Shown here one piece after another: positions 1-7,091 of a stretch of DNA of 45,785 nt. Each line of letters starts with the position of its first letter. Within the stretch, counting starts at the first letter, position 1. The notes beneath the pieces are model-generated. The model saw only the letters and a list, made by a program, of their open reading frames with translations, was not told the origin of the DNA and did not search any database. Source of the stretch: Bacteroidales bacterium (GTDB taxonomy: Bacteria > Bacteroidota > Bacteroidia > Bacteroidales > UBA932); the NCBI GenBank assembly GCA_017443845.1, contig JAFSXX010000039.1:1-45785 (forward strand), given 5' to 3'. Both the position numbers and the translations under genes were made by a program.

Positions 1-275
1 GTTGCTGCGGATCCAGTCCAGCAGGACGCTCTTCTCGAAATAGATCAGTTTGCCCGCAGGCTTGTAGAACGGAATCCGGTTCTCGTGGGTCATCTTGTAG
101 AGCGTGCTCTTGGCGATGCCCAGGAAACTGGCGGCTTCCTCAAGGTTCAGGACCTCCTTCGCGGAGTAGCAGAGGTTCTCCAGTGTCCGGACCCTCGACT
201 GAAGGTCCGTGAACTTACGGTCGCCCTCATGGACGGCCTGCTTTTCTTGGTTTCGTTAACTTCTGACATATGCAT
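1..275 (-). CDS. Excisionase-like helix-turn-helix protein, partial, apparent frameshift
   Basis: The minus strand encodes the helix-turn-helix region seen in excisionase/MerR-like small proteins of Bacteroidetes mobile elements. Diagnostic stretches are LNLEEAASFLGIAKSTLYKM and IPFYKPAGKLIYFEKSVLLD, followed by W-I-R at the window edge. The carboxyl end is cut off by position 1. The helix-turn-helix frame has no usable start codon: it meets a TAA at about 256-258. A natural start with the peptide MSEVNETKK lies at 267-269 (or MHM at 273-275) in another frame. Adding one A to the A-rich run near 242-246 would join them as MSEVNETKKKQAVHEGDRK. So the gene has either lost one base or the sequence has an error. 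The family role is DNA binding, often in excision or regulation of an integrated element; no integrase is visible here. Confidence is high for the domain and moderate for the start. Confidence 0.7.
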
Positions 276-309
276 TGTTTTTTAGAGTTTTCGTGTCTCA
301 TTTGTGCTG

Positions 310-341
310 CAAAGATATGGAATAAACCTCTAAATAAACAA
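310..341 (-). promoter_or_regulatory. Bacteroidetes-type promoter for the helix-turn-helix gene
   Basis: On the minus strand TATCTTTG (310-317) matches the -7 consensus TAnnTTTG. A TTG (339-341) lies 21 bases upstream, close to the usual 19-20. Transcription would begin about 30 bases before the ATG at 273-275. Confidence 0.5.
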
Positions 342-450
342 GCGTATAATGTTGGTGTACAGCGTGTTAGGCGCGACACGAAGACCACTTTTGCTGACAC
401 TTTAAAGGATGCGGCATGGCAAATCCAACTGAGCACTGACGGCAAATGAG

Positions 451-609
451 TTGTACAATGAACACCCCGGAAACATGGCATCCTGTGCACCTATCGAAAC
501 AGGTAGTCAAGTGAGATTGAGGACGTGACGGAGACGCCGGTTGTACAATACCGGAGTGAATGACTCGGCAAAACGAATGGCAGACGGAGAGGTCTTGTAT
601 TGTACAATG
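451..609. repeat. Three copies of the palindrome TTGTACAA in a gene-free region
   Basis: TTGTACAAT occurs at 451-459, 541-549 and 600-608; its core TTGTACAA is a perfect 8-bp palindrome. A weaker relative, GTGTACA, lies near 355. The region 276-1007 holds no gene I can support. Three copies in 160 bases, upstream of both flanking genes, look like operator sites for a dimeric DNA-binding protein. The helix-turn-helix protein next door is one candidate, but that link is inference only. Confidence 0.45.
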
Positions 610-690
610 TAACCCAAGGAAGATGGCAACTCAGGAAGAAGGCTTGCCATCATAATAAAGTGAAAAATTTTTACAACTTTTTTGTGCGAG

Positions 691-735
691 GGTATCAGAG
701 TACCCGATTTCGGGTGTTTTCTCGGTACTCTGACC
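691..735 (+). other. Compound hairpin in the leader or intergenic region
   Basis: The outer arms CAGAGTACC (696-704) and GGTACTCTG (724-732) are complementary, with GGT/ACC extending the stem around an AT bulge. Inside sits a second hairpin, ACCCG-ATTT-CGGGT, followed by GTTTTC. The two share bases, so they could be alternative folds. There is no long T-run, so terminator function is uncertain. Confidence 0.45.
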
Positions 736-788
736 CGGCGGAACGGGAGGCGTCAGGGCCGGGGAAGGGAGGAATCGTATCGGTCCTC

Positions 789-819
789 TTGCTAATGAAG
801 GAACTAATTGTTAACTTTG
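789..819 (+). promoter_or_regulatory. Bacteroidetes-type promoter upstream of the thioredoxin-like gene
   Basis: TAACTTTG (812-819) fits TAnnTTTG, and TTG (789-791) lies 20 bases upstream. The predicted leader is about 180 bases long and holds no other gene that I recognise. Confidence 0.5.
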
Positions 820-1007
820 CAATTGAAGGATGCAGACGTGATATGAACGGGGCATCCGGACAGACGGCTCTTTGATTTGATAAATCTGATTCTTGTCCCG
901 TTTTTGTCCCGTCGTTTTCCGGGCAAACGGAACGGAGCGCTGTAAGAAATTGATCTACATCTTGTTCCCTGCCACCCCTCTTCTTTCCAGGCAGGAATTG
1001 AAAAGAT

Positions 1008-1487
1008 ACGAAAAAACTGATTCTCTGCACTCTGCTTATCGCATCTTTCCTCTGCCCGGCGCTCGCGCAGGCTCCCGTCGCAGGCGACAAGGCCCCCGAT
1101 TTCACCGCGAAGAAGATAGACGGCACCTCCTTTAAGCTCTCGTCGCTCAAAGGTACCTATGTGGTTCTCGATTTCTGGGGCAGCTGGTGCAAATGGTGCA
1201 TCGTCGGAATGCCCGATATGAAAGAGGCTTACGCCAAGTACAAAGGCAAACTGGAGATAGTCGGCATCGCATGCCGCGACTCCGAGGAGAAGTGGCATGC
1301 GGCTACGGCGAAGTACGAACTGCCCTGGATCAGCGTCCTGAACCCCGCTGACAACGACCTTATCAAGCTTTACGGCATAAGGGGATTTCCCACGAAGATA
1401 GTGCTTTCGCCCAAGGGCGTCATCGAAAGGATATTCCTGGGCGAGGATCCGGAATTCTACACCTATCTGGATTCACTCCTCAAATAA
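1008..1487 (+). CDS. Secreted TlpA/ResA-like thioredoxin-fold protein with an ACG start
   Basis: This 159-residue product starts with a typical signal peptide (KKLILCTLLIASF, then cleavage near ALAQA at 19-22). A thioredoxin fold of the TlpA/ResA kind follows: GDKAPDF at 26-32, the redox motif W-C-K-W-C at 60-64 and the cis-proline loop RGFPTK near 130. Such proteins reduce disulphides outside the cytoplasm. The frame has a TGA just upstream (999-1001) and no ATG, GTG or TTG before the core. The codon where MKK would be expected is ACG (1008-1010). The next in-frame start, GTG at 1161, would remove the signal peptide and half the fold. Alternatively, deleting one A from the six-A run at 1011-1016 would connect a TTG at 998 to this frame. 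The gene may therefore be weakly translated, mutated, or affected by an error. It is convergent with the cobQ operon. Confidence 0.7.
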   Translation, partial: TKKLILCTLLIASFLCPALAQAPVAGDKAPDFTAKKIDGTSFKLSSLKGTYVVLDFWGSWCKWCIVGMPDMKEAYAKYKGKLEIVGIACRDSEEKWHAATAKYELPWISVLNPADNDLIKLYGIRGFPTKIVLSPKGVIERIFLGEDPEFYTYLDSLLK

Positions 1488-1498
1488 ATAGTCTTCGA

Positions 1499-1523
1499 CT
1501 CTCCAGATCAGGGCTTTGGAGAG
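1499..1523. terminator. Hairpin between convergent genes
   Basis: CTCTCCA (1499-1505) pairs with TGGAGAG (1517-1523) across an 11-base loop in the 46-base gap between the thioredoxin stop and the cobQ stop. Its position suits a bidirectional terminator, but no clear T-run follows. Confidence 0.4.
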
Positions 1524-1533
1524 ACTATAGTTA

Positions 1534-3057
1534 CTATTCTCCTTTGAGAATATTATAGAGTTTTTCTACATCCACATAGCGGCGGACATGGTCGGCCAGG
1601 CGGTCGTATTGCTGCTCCTTGAAGGCGTGGTAATCGAATGCTTCGGCGCTTCCGGAGTGTTTTTCGGCGTGCGGGGCCAGCAGGAAATCCACGAAGGAGG
1701 GATTGTCCAGAATGCCGTGGATATAGGTTCCCATACACTTGGCATCCACCATAAAACCATCTTCAGTTCCGCCTGAAATGATGTTCAGCGGCGATGCCGC
1801 GGCATCTTCCGCGGGCGTCGTGGTGCCCATATGTATCTCGTATCCTTCCATCGGACCCGATATACCTTCCAGGCCCGGAGAGAGCGCAGCGGCGCCTTTC
1901 GAGAGGCGGAACTCCACCTGGCGGGTCACCTTCCCGGGCAGCATCTCGGTCACGGTCGGAAGCAGGGCGAGGCCCGGCATCGAGCCGATCTCGCCTTCGA
2001 TATTGTGAGGGTCGAGGATCATCCTGCCCATCATCTGGTAGCCGCCGCAGATTCCGAGCACCGTGGCCCCCTCGCGGCGGGCCCGCAGGATGGCCTGCGC
2101 CACGCCGCCCCGACGCAGCCAATAGAGGTCGTCGAGGGTGCTCTTGCTGCCTGGCAGGATTACGATGTCGGCCTTCGAAATCTCGGCCGGATTGTCGCTG
2201 TAGAAGAGATGCACCCGCGGGTCGCGTTCCAGCGAGTCGAAGTCCGTGAAATTGCTGATATGGCGCAGCAGCACCACTGCGATATTGACTTTCCCGCGCT
2301 CGGCTGCCGCCGATTTGGCTGCAAGGGCCACCGAATCCTCTTCCTCGATGTGGATGTCCTTCACGTATGGCACCACTCCGAGCACCGGAACGCCGCAAAG
2401 CTCCTCGAGCATCTTCCGGCCCTCTTCGAAGAGGCGCATATCGCCACGGAACTTATTGATTATGATGCCCTTGATATATTTGCGTTCTTCGGGGGGAAGA
2501 AGCATGACCGAGCCATAGACGCTGGCAAAGACGCCGCCGCGGTCGATGTCGCCCACAAGTATGATATCGGCTCCGGCGTGAATGGCCATCGGCACGTTGA
2601 CCAGGTCGGAGTCGCGCAGATTGATCTCGGCCAGGGAACCGGCCCCCTCCATCACGATGGGGTTGTAGCGCGCTGCCAGGCGGTCGAAGGCCTCGCAGAC
2701 GGCGCTGCGCAGTTCCTCGCGCCCCTCCTTGCGGAAATAGTCGTAAGCGTCGCGGTTGCCGACCGGCTTGCCGTTGAGCACCACCTGCGAGGTATGGTCG
2801 CTCTGCGGCTTGAGCAGCAGCGGGTTCATATCGGTATGGCAGGGGATTCCCGCGGCCTCGGCCTGCACTGCCTGTGCGCGGCCGATCTCCAGCCCTTCAG
2901 GGGTCGCGAACGAGTTGAGGGCCATATTCTGCGCCTTGAACGGAGCCGGACTGTAGCCGTCCTGCCGGAAAATGCGGCAGAAAGCCGTGGCTATGACGCT
3001 CTTGCCCACGTCGCTGCCGGTTCCGGCGAACATTACGGGATGGAGTTTCTCTTTCAT
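1534..3057 (-). CDS. cobQ: Cobyric acid synthase (CobQ/CbiP)
   Basis: This enzyme amidates side chains b, d, e and g of adenosylcobyrinic acid a,c-diamide with glutamine and ATP, in the cytoplasm. The 507-residue length is normal for the family. The amino half is a dethiobiotin-synthetase-like ATPase with P-loop GTGSDVGKS at 12-20, PFKAQNMALNS at 39-49 and EGAGSLAEINL at 137-147. The carboxyl half is a class I glutamine amidotransferase with nucleophile Cys337 in GICGGYQ and His447 in TYIHG. The start is the ATG at 3057. An open frame continues upstream, but those residues match nothing and lie inside the adenosyltransferase gene. Its ATG overlaps the preceding gene by 4 bases (ATGA), implying translational coupling. 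The neighbouring cbi genes at 9.2-15.4 kb make its precursor. Confidence 0.96.
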   Translation of the reverse strand: MKEKLHPVMFAGTGSDVGKSVIATAFCRIFRQDGYSPAPFKAQNMALNSFATPEGLEIGRAQAVQAEAAGIPCHTDMNPLLLKPQSDHTSQVVLNGKPVGNRDAYDYFRKEGREELRSAVCEAFDRLAARYNPIVMEGAGSLAEINLRDSDLVNVPMAIHAGADIILVGDIDRGGVFASVYGSVMLLPPEERKYIKGIIINKFRGDMRLFEEGRKMLEELCGVPVLGVVPYVKDIHIEEEDSVALAAKSAAAERGKVNIAVVLLRHISNFTDFDSLERDPRVHLFYSDNPAEISKADIVILPGSKSTLDDLYWLRRGGVAQAILRARREGATVLGICGGYQMMGRMILDPHNIEGEIGSMPGLALLPTVTEMLPGKVTRQVEFRLSKGAAALSPGLEGISGPMEGYEIHMGTTTPAEDAAASPLNIISGGTEDGFMVDAKCMGTYIHGILDNPSFVDFLLAPHAEKHSGSAEAFDYHAFKEQQYDRLADHVRRYVDVEKLYNILKGE

Positions 3058-3638
3058 TTCGCAGCCCGCTTGTAGGTAAATGCCTTCCAGCGCTCCTCCG
3101 GCCAGTTCTGGCGGGCCAGTTCGCATCGCGCCATCACAAAGAGCAGGTCCGAGAGGCGGTTTATGTATCTGAGAATCTCTTCGGGAAGGGGATCCTGCCG
3201 GTGAAGGGTCCACAGGCGGCGTTCTGCCCTGCGGCAGACCGCACGGGCGAGCTGCATCCTGGCTGCCAGGGGAGTCCCTCCGGGCAAGATGAAATGTACG
3301 CTCTCACCGGCCTCGGCCGTGAAGCGGTCGATCTGTGACTCGATATCGGGGATAAGGTTATCCGGCAGGGAATTGGGATTCTGTGCGCGTTTTGCCGACG
3401 GGGTGGCCACCAGGCTCATCAGGGCCATCAGGATCTGCTGGCACTCCTGGAGGGGGGCGTCGAATGATATGCCCTGCCCCGATTGTTCCGGCAGCATGCT
3501 GCGGATTATTCCGATATGGCAATTGAGCTCATCCAAAGCCCCGTTGGCCTCGATGCGGACATCGTCCTTGGCCACTCGCTCACCACCGTGGATGCCGGTC
3601 GTCCCGGCGTCTCCGGTGCGGGTATAAATGCGTTTCAT
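3054..3638 (-). CDS. pduO: PduO-type cob(I)alamin adenosyltransferase
   Basis: This enzyme moves the adenosyl group of ATP to cob(I)alamin or a corrinoid intermediate, making the Co-C bond. The 194-residue sequence has the family's ATP-binding start (YTRTGDAGTTGIHGGERV at residues 4-21), the DELNCHIG segment, the arginine-rich helix R-A-V-C-R-R-A-E-R-R and the ending NRLSDLLFVMAR. The ATG at 3638 gives MKRIYTRTGD, the usual family start. It is the first gene of a two-gene minus-strand unit with cobQ, overlapping it by 4 bases. The context (cobyric acid synthase next door) favours a role in de novo synthesis or salvage rather than propanediol use. Confidence 0.95.
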   Translation of the reverse strand: MKRIYTRTGDAGTTGIHGGERVAKDDVRIEANGALDELNCHIGIIRSMLPEQSGQGISFDAPLQECQQILMALMSLVATPSAKRAQNPNSLPDNLIPDIESQIDRFTAEAGESVHFILPGGTPLAARMQLARAVCRRAERRLWTLHRQDPLPEEILRYINRLSDLLFVMARCELARQNWPEERWKAFTYKRAAK

Positions 3639-3662
3639 CTGCAAATGATATCGTACAGACCA

Positions 3663-3670
3663 CAAAGATA
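3663..3670 (-). promoter_or_regulatory. Probable -7 element for the pduO-cobQ unit
   Basis: TATCTTTG on the minus strand, 25 bases before the pduO ATG, matches TAnnTTTG. No convincing -33 element is visible at the normal spacing. No B12-box or cobalamin riboswitch is seen here. Confidence 0.4.
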
Positions 3671-3708
3671 ATCAAACTCCTCGAAATGGTGGCGGGGCGT
3701 GACTGTCT

Positions 3709-4845
3709 TCAATATACCTGGCAGATCCACTTCTCAAAAAATCGGTCTGCGACGGAATATAATTTGATGCGTCCTTCGTTTGTGAAAGTTATCAGCTGCG
3801 TATTGAGAAGATTGGCGACGGCATACTGGACTGAACTGGCAGATTTCAGGGCATGCTTCTTTACAAAAGCCGTCGAGGTGACTCCGCTGGCCTTACCTTC
3901 TTTTGCGATTGCGACCAGTGTCTCCTTTTGCTGGTAGCTCAGCTGGCTCATAATGTCGGCATAAGCCCTTTCCTTCTCGCGTATCGTATCGGAGACGATG
4001 CTGTCGATATCGCTTTGTTCCACGGTTTTTGAAGGATCGAGATATGCGAAAGCGTTATGTAGTATGTTATGGACATAATAAGTATGTCCGTCAAATAAGT
4101 CGTAGGCATATTCAGCAGCGTCTGGCAGTATGACACGGCCGAAGTTCCTGAACTGGCGGAGAGCAAAATCGACATAGGTGCCTTTGGGAATTTTGTCGAG
4201 ATACATCTGCTGGGCGCTATTGTAAAACGGTTTTGCGGCGGAGTTGAACATATTCTCCAGGATGTGGCGGTTACTGCCTGCAAAAATGAACCTGCAGTTG
4301 TTCATCGACTGGATGTGGGAACGCAGCAGCGCTTCTACATTCTTTTCGGGGTAGCTCGCGATCTGCTGGAATTCGTCTATTGCAAATATGCACGGTTTGT
4401 CGGCATTCTCAAGATACCTGATAATCTCTTGAAGAGTGAGTTCGGGGGTGTGTATATCTCCGAGTTTCAGATTGAAAGCGGGCGCACCGGTAAAGGGATT
4501 GTAAGTAAAACATCCTGATATGGACCTGACTGTGGAGAGAAAGAAGTCAAGCGCTGTTTTTCCCTTCGGAACAAGGATATCGTATATCTCCTTGCTCAGG
4601 AACAGAACCATCTCATGAAGGCTGGTGGTGGGGAAGAGGTCCGTGTAGAATGTGTAATAATTCTCTTTGATGGCCGGCTGCGCGAAGACGTGCCTTATCA
4701 GTTGGGTTTTTCCCATTCTGCGCGGTGAAGTGAGCAGAATGTTGGCGTTATTCTCGAGAGTCTTGGTAATACGTACCGTTTCCCGCTCCCTGTCGCAGAA
4801 ATACTCGTCCGGAACAATACCGTTGATATAAAAAGGATTCTCCAT
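3709..4845 (-). CDS. AAA+ ATPase of the archaeal/Bacteroidetes orphan type
   Basis: This 378-residue protein starts MENPFYINGIVPDEYFCDRE, a familiar opening of Bacteroidetes orphan AAA ATPases. It has a Walker A motif (SPRRMGKTQL near 40-50), a Walker B motif (FAIDEFQQ near 160) and a sensor-like FAGSNRHIL. A carboxyl winged-helix region follows (from about SYQQKETLVAIAKEG to KLYSVADRFFEKW). The cellular role of this family is mostly unknown; some members sit near mobile or toxin-antitoxin loci. A TTG five codons upstream is unlikely to be the start because it lies inside the predicted promoter, which supports ATG 4845. It is a single-gene unit between the cobalamin gene pair and the nitroreductase. 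Confidence 0.85.
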   Translation of the reverse strand: MENPFYINGIVPDEYFCDRERETVRITKTLENNANILLTSPRRMGKTQLIRHVFAQPAIKENYYTFYTDLFPTTSLHEMVLFLSKEIYDILVPKGKTALDFFLSTVRSISGCFTYNPFTGAPAFNLKLGDIHTPELTLQEIIRYLENADKPCIFAIDEFQQIASYPEKNVEALLRSHIQSMNNCRFIFAGSNRHILENMFNSAAKPFYNSAQQMYLDKIPKGTYVDFALRQFRNFGRVILPDAAEYAYDLFDGHTYYVHNILHNAFAYLDPSKTVEQSDIDSIVSDTIREKERAYADIMSQLSYQQKETLVAIAKEGKASGVTSTAFVKKHALKSASSVQYAVANLLNTQLITFTNEGRIKLYSVADRFFEKWICQVY

Positions 4846-4857
4846 AAGATCTTTTTG

Positions 4858-4889
4858 CAAAAATAACGCTCTTTTTGCAATTATACAAA
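4858..4889 (-). promoter_or_regulatory. Promoter of the AAA ATPase gene
   Basis: On the minus strand TTTG (4886-4889), a 20-base spacer and TATTTTTG (4858-4865) fit the Bacteroidetes consensus. The implied start of transcription leaves a very short leader before ATG 4845. Confidence 0.6.
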
Positions 4890-5209
4890 TTCTATAATAG
4901 GATTTCTATAATTAGTGTGGGGCTTTGGCTCTGGAAGGGCAGAATGATGTATAGCTCAGGAACTTGCATCCGGGAATCGTATCTGTACACACTTGGACGG
5001 GTCTGCCTTTAAACGGTTCATTTTTGTTTGATTGGATGGATTGAATAAATCGGAACATTTTTTCCGGACCGGAGAAGATTTCTTATTGGGTTTATGTTCG
5101 ATAGAGCCGGATTTTGTGCCCGATTCATTATATTTGCAGGGAAGAAAGGGACCGGGATCCGGCATTTGGGATCCGGATATCTTTTCGCTGAACAATAAAT
5201 CTAACAGAT
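4890..5209 (+). promoter_or_regulatory. Divergent intergenic region with promoter for the nitroreductase
   Basis: No gene is visible in this gap of about 320 bases. TATATTTG at 5129-5136 is a good -7 element pointing toward the nitroreductase; its -33 element is poor. The string GGGATCCGG appears twice (about 5154-5162 and 5168-5176) as a short direct repeat downstream of it. Confidence 0.4.
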
Positions 5210-5905
5210 ATGACAATTCTAGAAGCAATCGAAGCCAGGCATTCAGTCCGCAAATATACTGCGCGTGCCATCGAACCTGAAATCGTCGCCACTCTGCGCG
5301 ACTGTATCGACAAATGTAACTCAGAGGCGGGGTTGCATATCCAGCTGGTGACCGAAGAACCCGAGGCGTTCGCATCAGGCCTGCTCAAATACGGCGCTTT
5401 CTCCGGAGTGAGGAATTATCTGGTGATGGCAGGAAAGAAGGGGAGGGATGTTGAGGAAAAGATTGGCTATTACGGCGAGAAGATCGTCCTGCTTGCCCAG
5501 ACCCTCGGGCTGAACAGTTGTTGGGTAGGGCTTACTTACAAGAAGATTCCCGGAGCATTCGCTTTGGCTGAAGGCGAGACTGTACATTGCGTCATTGCTC
5601 TCGGATACGGTGAGAATCAGGGCGTCCAGCATCCCCTCAAGCCGGTGGAAAAGTTCTATGAGCTGGCATCGGGGCAGGACGGCGTCGCTCCCCAATGGTT
5701 CCTCGACGGAATGAAGGCAGCAATGCTGGCCCCTACAGCTATCAATCAGCAGAAATTCAAATTCATCCTGCATCCCGATTCTACGGTCGAGGCCCGAGCG
5801 CTCTTCTCTTTCGCAGGCTATGCGGCTATGGACCTGGGCATCGTAAAGTGTCACTTCGAGGCCGGTGCGGGAGCCGATAATTTCAAGTGGCATCACTCCT
5901 CATAG
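5210..5905 (+). CDS. Nitroreductase-family flavoprotein
   Basis: This 231-residue protein begins TILEAIEARHSVRKYTAR, the FMN-binding arginine-rich start of nitroreductases. It carries LAQTLGLNSCWVG and the later LAPTAINQQKFKF segment typical of the TM1586-like subgroup, in which two nitroreductase halves lie in one chain. The family uses FMN and NAD(P)H to reduce nitro compounds, quinones or other electrophiles; the substrate here is unknown. The ATG at 5210 places the RHSVR motif at the expected distance. It is followed after 4 bases by the PAP2 phosphatase gene, so the two probably share a transcript. It lacks the known hallmarks of BluB, so a direct role in the lower ligand of B12 is not supported. 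Confidence 0.88.
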   Translation: MTILEAIEARHSVRKYTARAIEPEIVATLRDCIDKCNSEAGLHIQLVTEEPEAFASGLLKYGAFSGVRNYLVMAGKKGRDVEEKIGYYGEKIVLLAQTLGLNSCWVGLTYKKIPGAFALAEGETVHCVIALGYGENQGVQHPLKPVEKFYELASGQDGVAPQWFLDGMKAAMLAPTAINQQKFKFILHPDSTVEARALFSFAGYAAMDLGIVKCHFEAGAGADNFKWHHSS

Positions 5906-5909
5906 ACAG

Positions 5910-6659
5910 ATGAATAAATCAGTTGTTCCCAAGTTGGCGTCGCTGTGCTGCGCCTTGCTTTGCGGAGTTCTGTTCGCCGCATCTGCCCAAAATCCGATAG
6001 TTCCGTATATCCCGGAAAGCGGGCTCCCAGATGTCGTAAAGTGCATTCCGCCGCCTCCGGAGGACCCGAGTCCCGAATTCGACAGGGATGTACTGCGATA
6101 TGTATGGGGCAAGCAGCAGCGGGCCGATTCCCTTCGGCTGGCAATGGCTGTCCGGGATGCGATATGGGACCTCGATACGACCATCGCGATCCTGAGCGAG
6201 CCCTTCGGAATGGCCATATCGCCCGAGGATACTCCCCGCATATACGAGGTGCTCACCCGGGGCGTCACCACCATCGAAAACATCCGCTTCCGCCCCAAGG
6301 CGCACTATTTCCGCAAGCGTCCGTTCGCCTATTTTGCCGAGCCCTCGATTTTTCCGCAGGACGACGACTGGCTCGCCCTCGAAGGCTCTTATCCTTCAGG
6401 GCATACGATCCGTGCCTGGGCCTGTGCCCTGCTCATGGCCGAAATCAATCCTGAGGCCGCGGAAAAGATATATGCCCGCGCATGGCAGTCGGGCGAGAGT
6501 CGAGTCATCTCCGGGTGCCACTGGCAGAGCGACGTCGATGCCAGCCGTCCCGTGGCGAGCATAGGCTATGCCTGCCTCCAGACCTCGCCGCAATTCCGCG
6601 AGCAGATGGCCCTGGCGCAGGAGGAGTTCAGGCGGATGAGCTTCTGTGGGCAGTGGTAG
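5910..6659 (+). CDS. Secreted PAP2-family (class A type) acid phosphatase
   Basis: This 249-residue protein has an amino signal peptide (LASLCCALLCGVLFAASAQ, cleaved near residue 27). The complete PAP2 active site is present: K130-x6-R137-P138, PSGH at 162-165, and S197-R198-x5-H204-x3-D208. Histidine 204 would take the phosphoryl group in the second step and His165 in the first. Soluble class A non-specific acid phosphatases of this type work in the periplasm. The start at 5910 is preferred over an upstream in-frame start at 5865 because it gives a clean signal peptide and follows the nitroreductase stop by 4 bases. A terminator follows at 6690. Confidence 0.92.
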   Translation: MNKSVVPKLASLCCALLCGVLFAASAQNPIVPYIPESGLPDVVKCIPPPPEDPSPEFDRDVLRYVWGKQQRADSLRLAMAVRDAIWDLDTTIAILSEPFGMAISPEDTPRIYEVLTRGVTTIENIRFRPKAHYFRKRPFAYFAEPSIFPQDDDWLALEGSYPSGHTIRAWACALLMAEINPEAAEKIYARAWQSGESRVISGCHWQSDVDASRPVASIGYACLQTSPQFREQMALAQEEFRRMSFCGQW

Positions 6660-6689
6660 CCGCACAGGCAGAGTCCACGACTGAGTATT

Positions 6690-6718
6690 AATGGCTTTTT
6701 GATTCCAAAGAGCCATTT
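6690..6718 (+). terminator. Terminator of the nitroreductase-phosphatase unit
   Basis: AATGGCTTTTTG (6690-6701) pairs with CAAAGAGCCATT (6707-6718) with one G-T wobble, and a T-rich tract follows. Confidence 0.7.
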
Positions 6719-6734
6719 TCATTATTTTTATTCT

Positions 6735-6742
6735 TATATTTG
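6735..6742 (+). promoter_or_regulatory. Possible promoter element TATATTTG
   Basis: A perfect -7 match pointing into the gene-free repeat region, with no clear -33 partner. If active it would transcribe 6750 onward as a non-coding RNA that includes the hairpin at 7005 and perhaps the array. Confidence 0.3.
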
Positions 6743-7004
6743 CAATGTCCTTCGGGACAGACATATTGTCAGCGATTATTTGTACCGCTCAAACTGAATC
6801 TGGACAATTCAATATTGAGGCGCGGCGCAAACAAATCGCTCACCTTGGCTATTCTCGGGCGTTTTTCCCTTCAATAGCAAAGTGTGAGCTGTTTTTTGAC
6901 CGTACCTCAGGGCTTGTCCAGAGCCTAGTTTGGCGGAAGAAGAATGGTTCACACTTTTTGTGTGGGTCATAATAAAAAAGTGAATAAGCCCCGCCAAGGG
7001 CGCG
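6743..7004. other. Unassigned stretch before the repeat array
   Basis: The only plus-strand frame of note (6745-6972, 75 codons) would start 2 bases after a promoter element, and its translation resembles no family I know. I see no RNA gene either. It may be a decayed gene or the 5' part of a non-coding transcript. Confidence 0.3.
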
Positions 7005-7033
7005 CAGGCTGGAGCGGCTTCCGCTTCAGCCTG
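7005..7033 (+). terminator. Strong 13-bp stem-loop, terminator-like
   Basis: CAGGCTGGAGCGG (7005-7017) pairs with CCGCTTCAGCCTG (7021-7033) over a CTT loop, with one G-T wobble. TTTGCTT follows. It could end a transcript from the promoter-like element at 6735, or be another palindromic repeat relic. Confidence 0.45.
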
Positions 7034-7091
7034 TTTGCTTCAAGGCGCAGGGACAAAGTTTCTGACTGATAGCTTCACAATTCCAGACAAG

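Noticed and set aside
230-275. Programmed frameshift in the helix-turn-helix gene
   Set aside because: The A-rich stretch does not form a proper slippery heptamer for the shift needed; a lost base is simpler.
5210-5905. BluB (lower-ligand synthase) as the nitroreductase, given the cobalamin context
   Set aside because: The sequence fits the TM1586-like two-half type, not BluB; the location alone is not enough.
6745-6972. 75-codon plus-strand ORF
   Set aside because: No recognisable family, a start directly at a promoter-like element, and atypical composition; kept only as an unassigned stretch.
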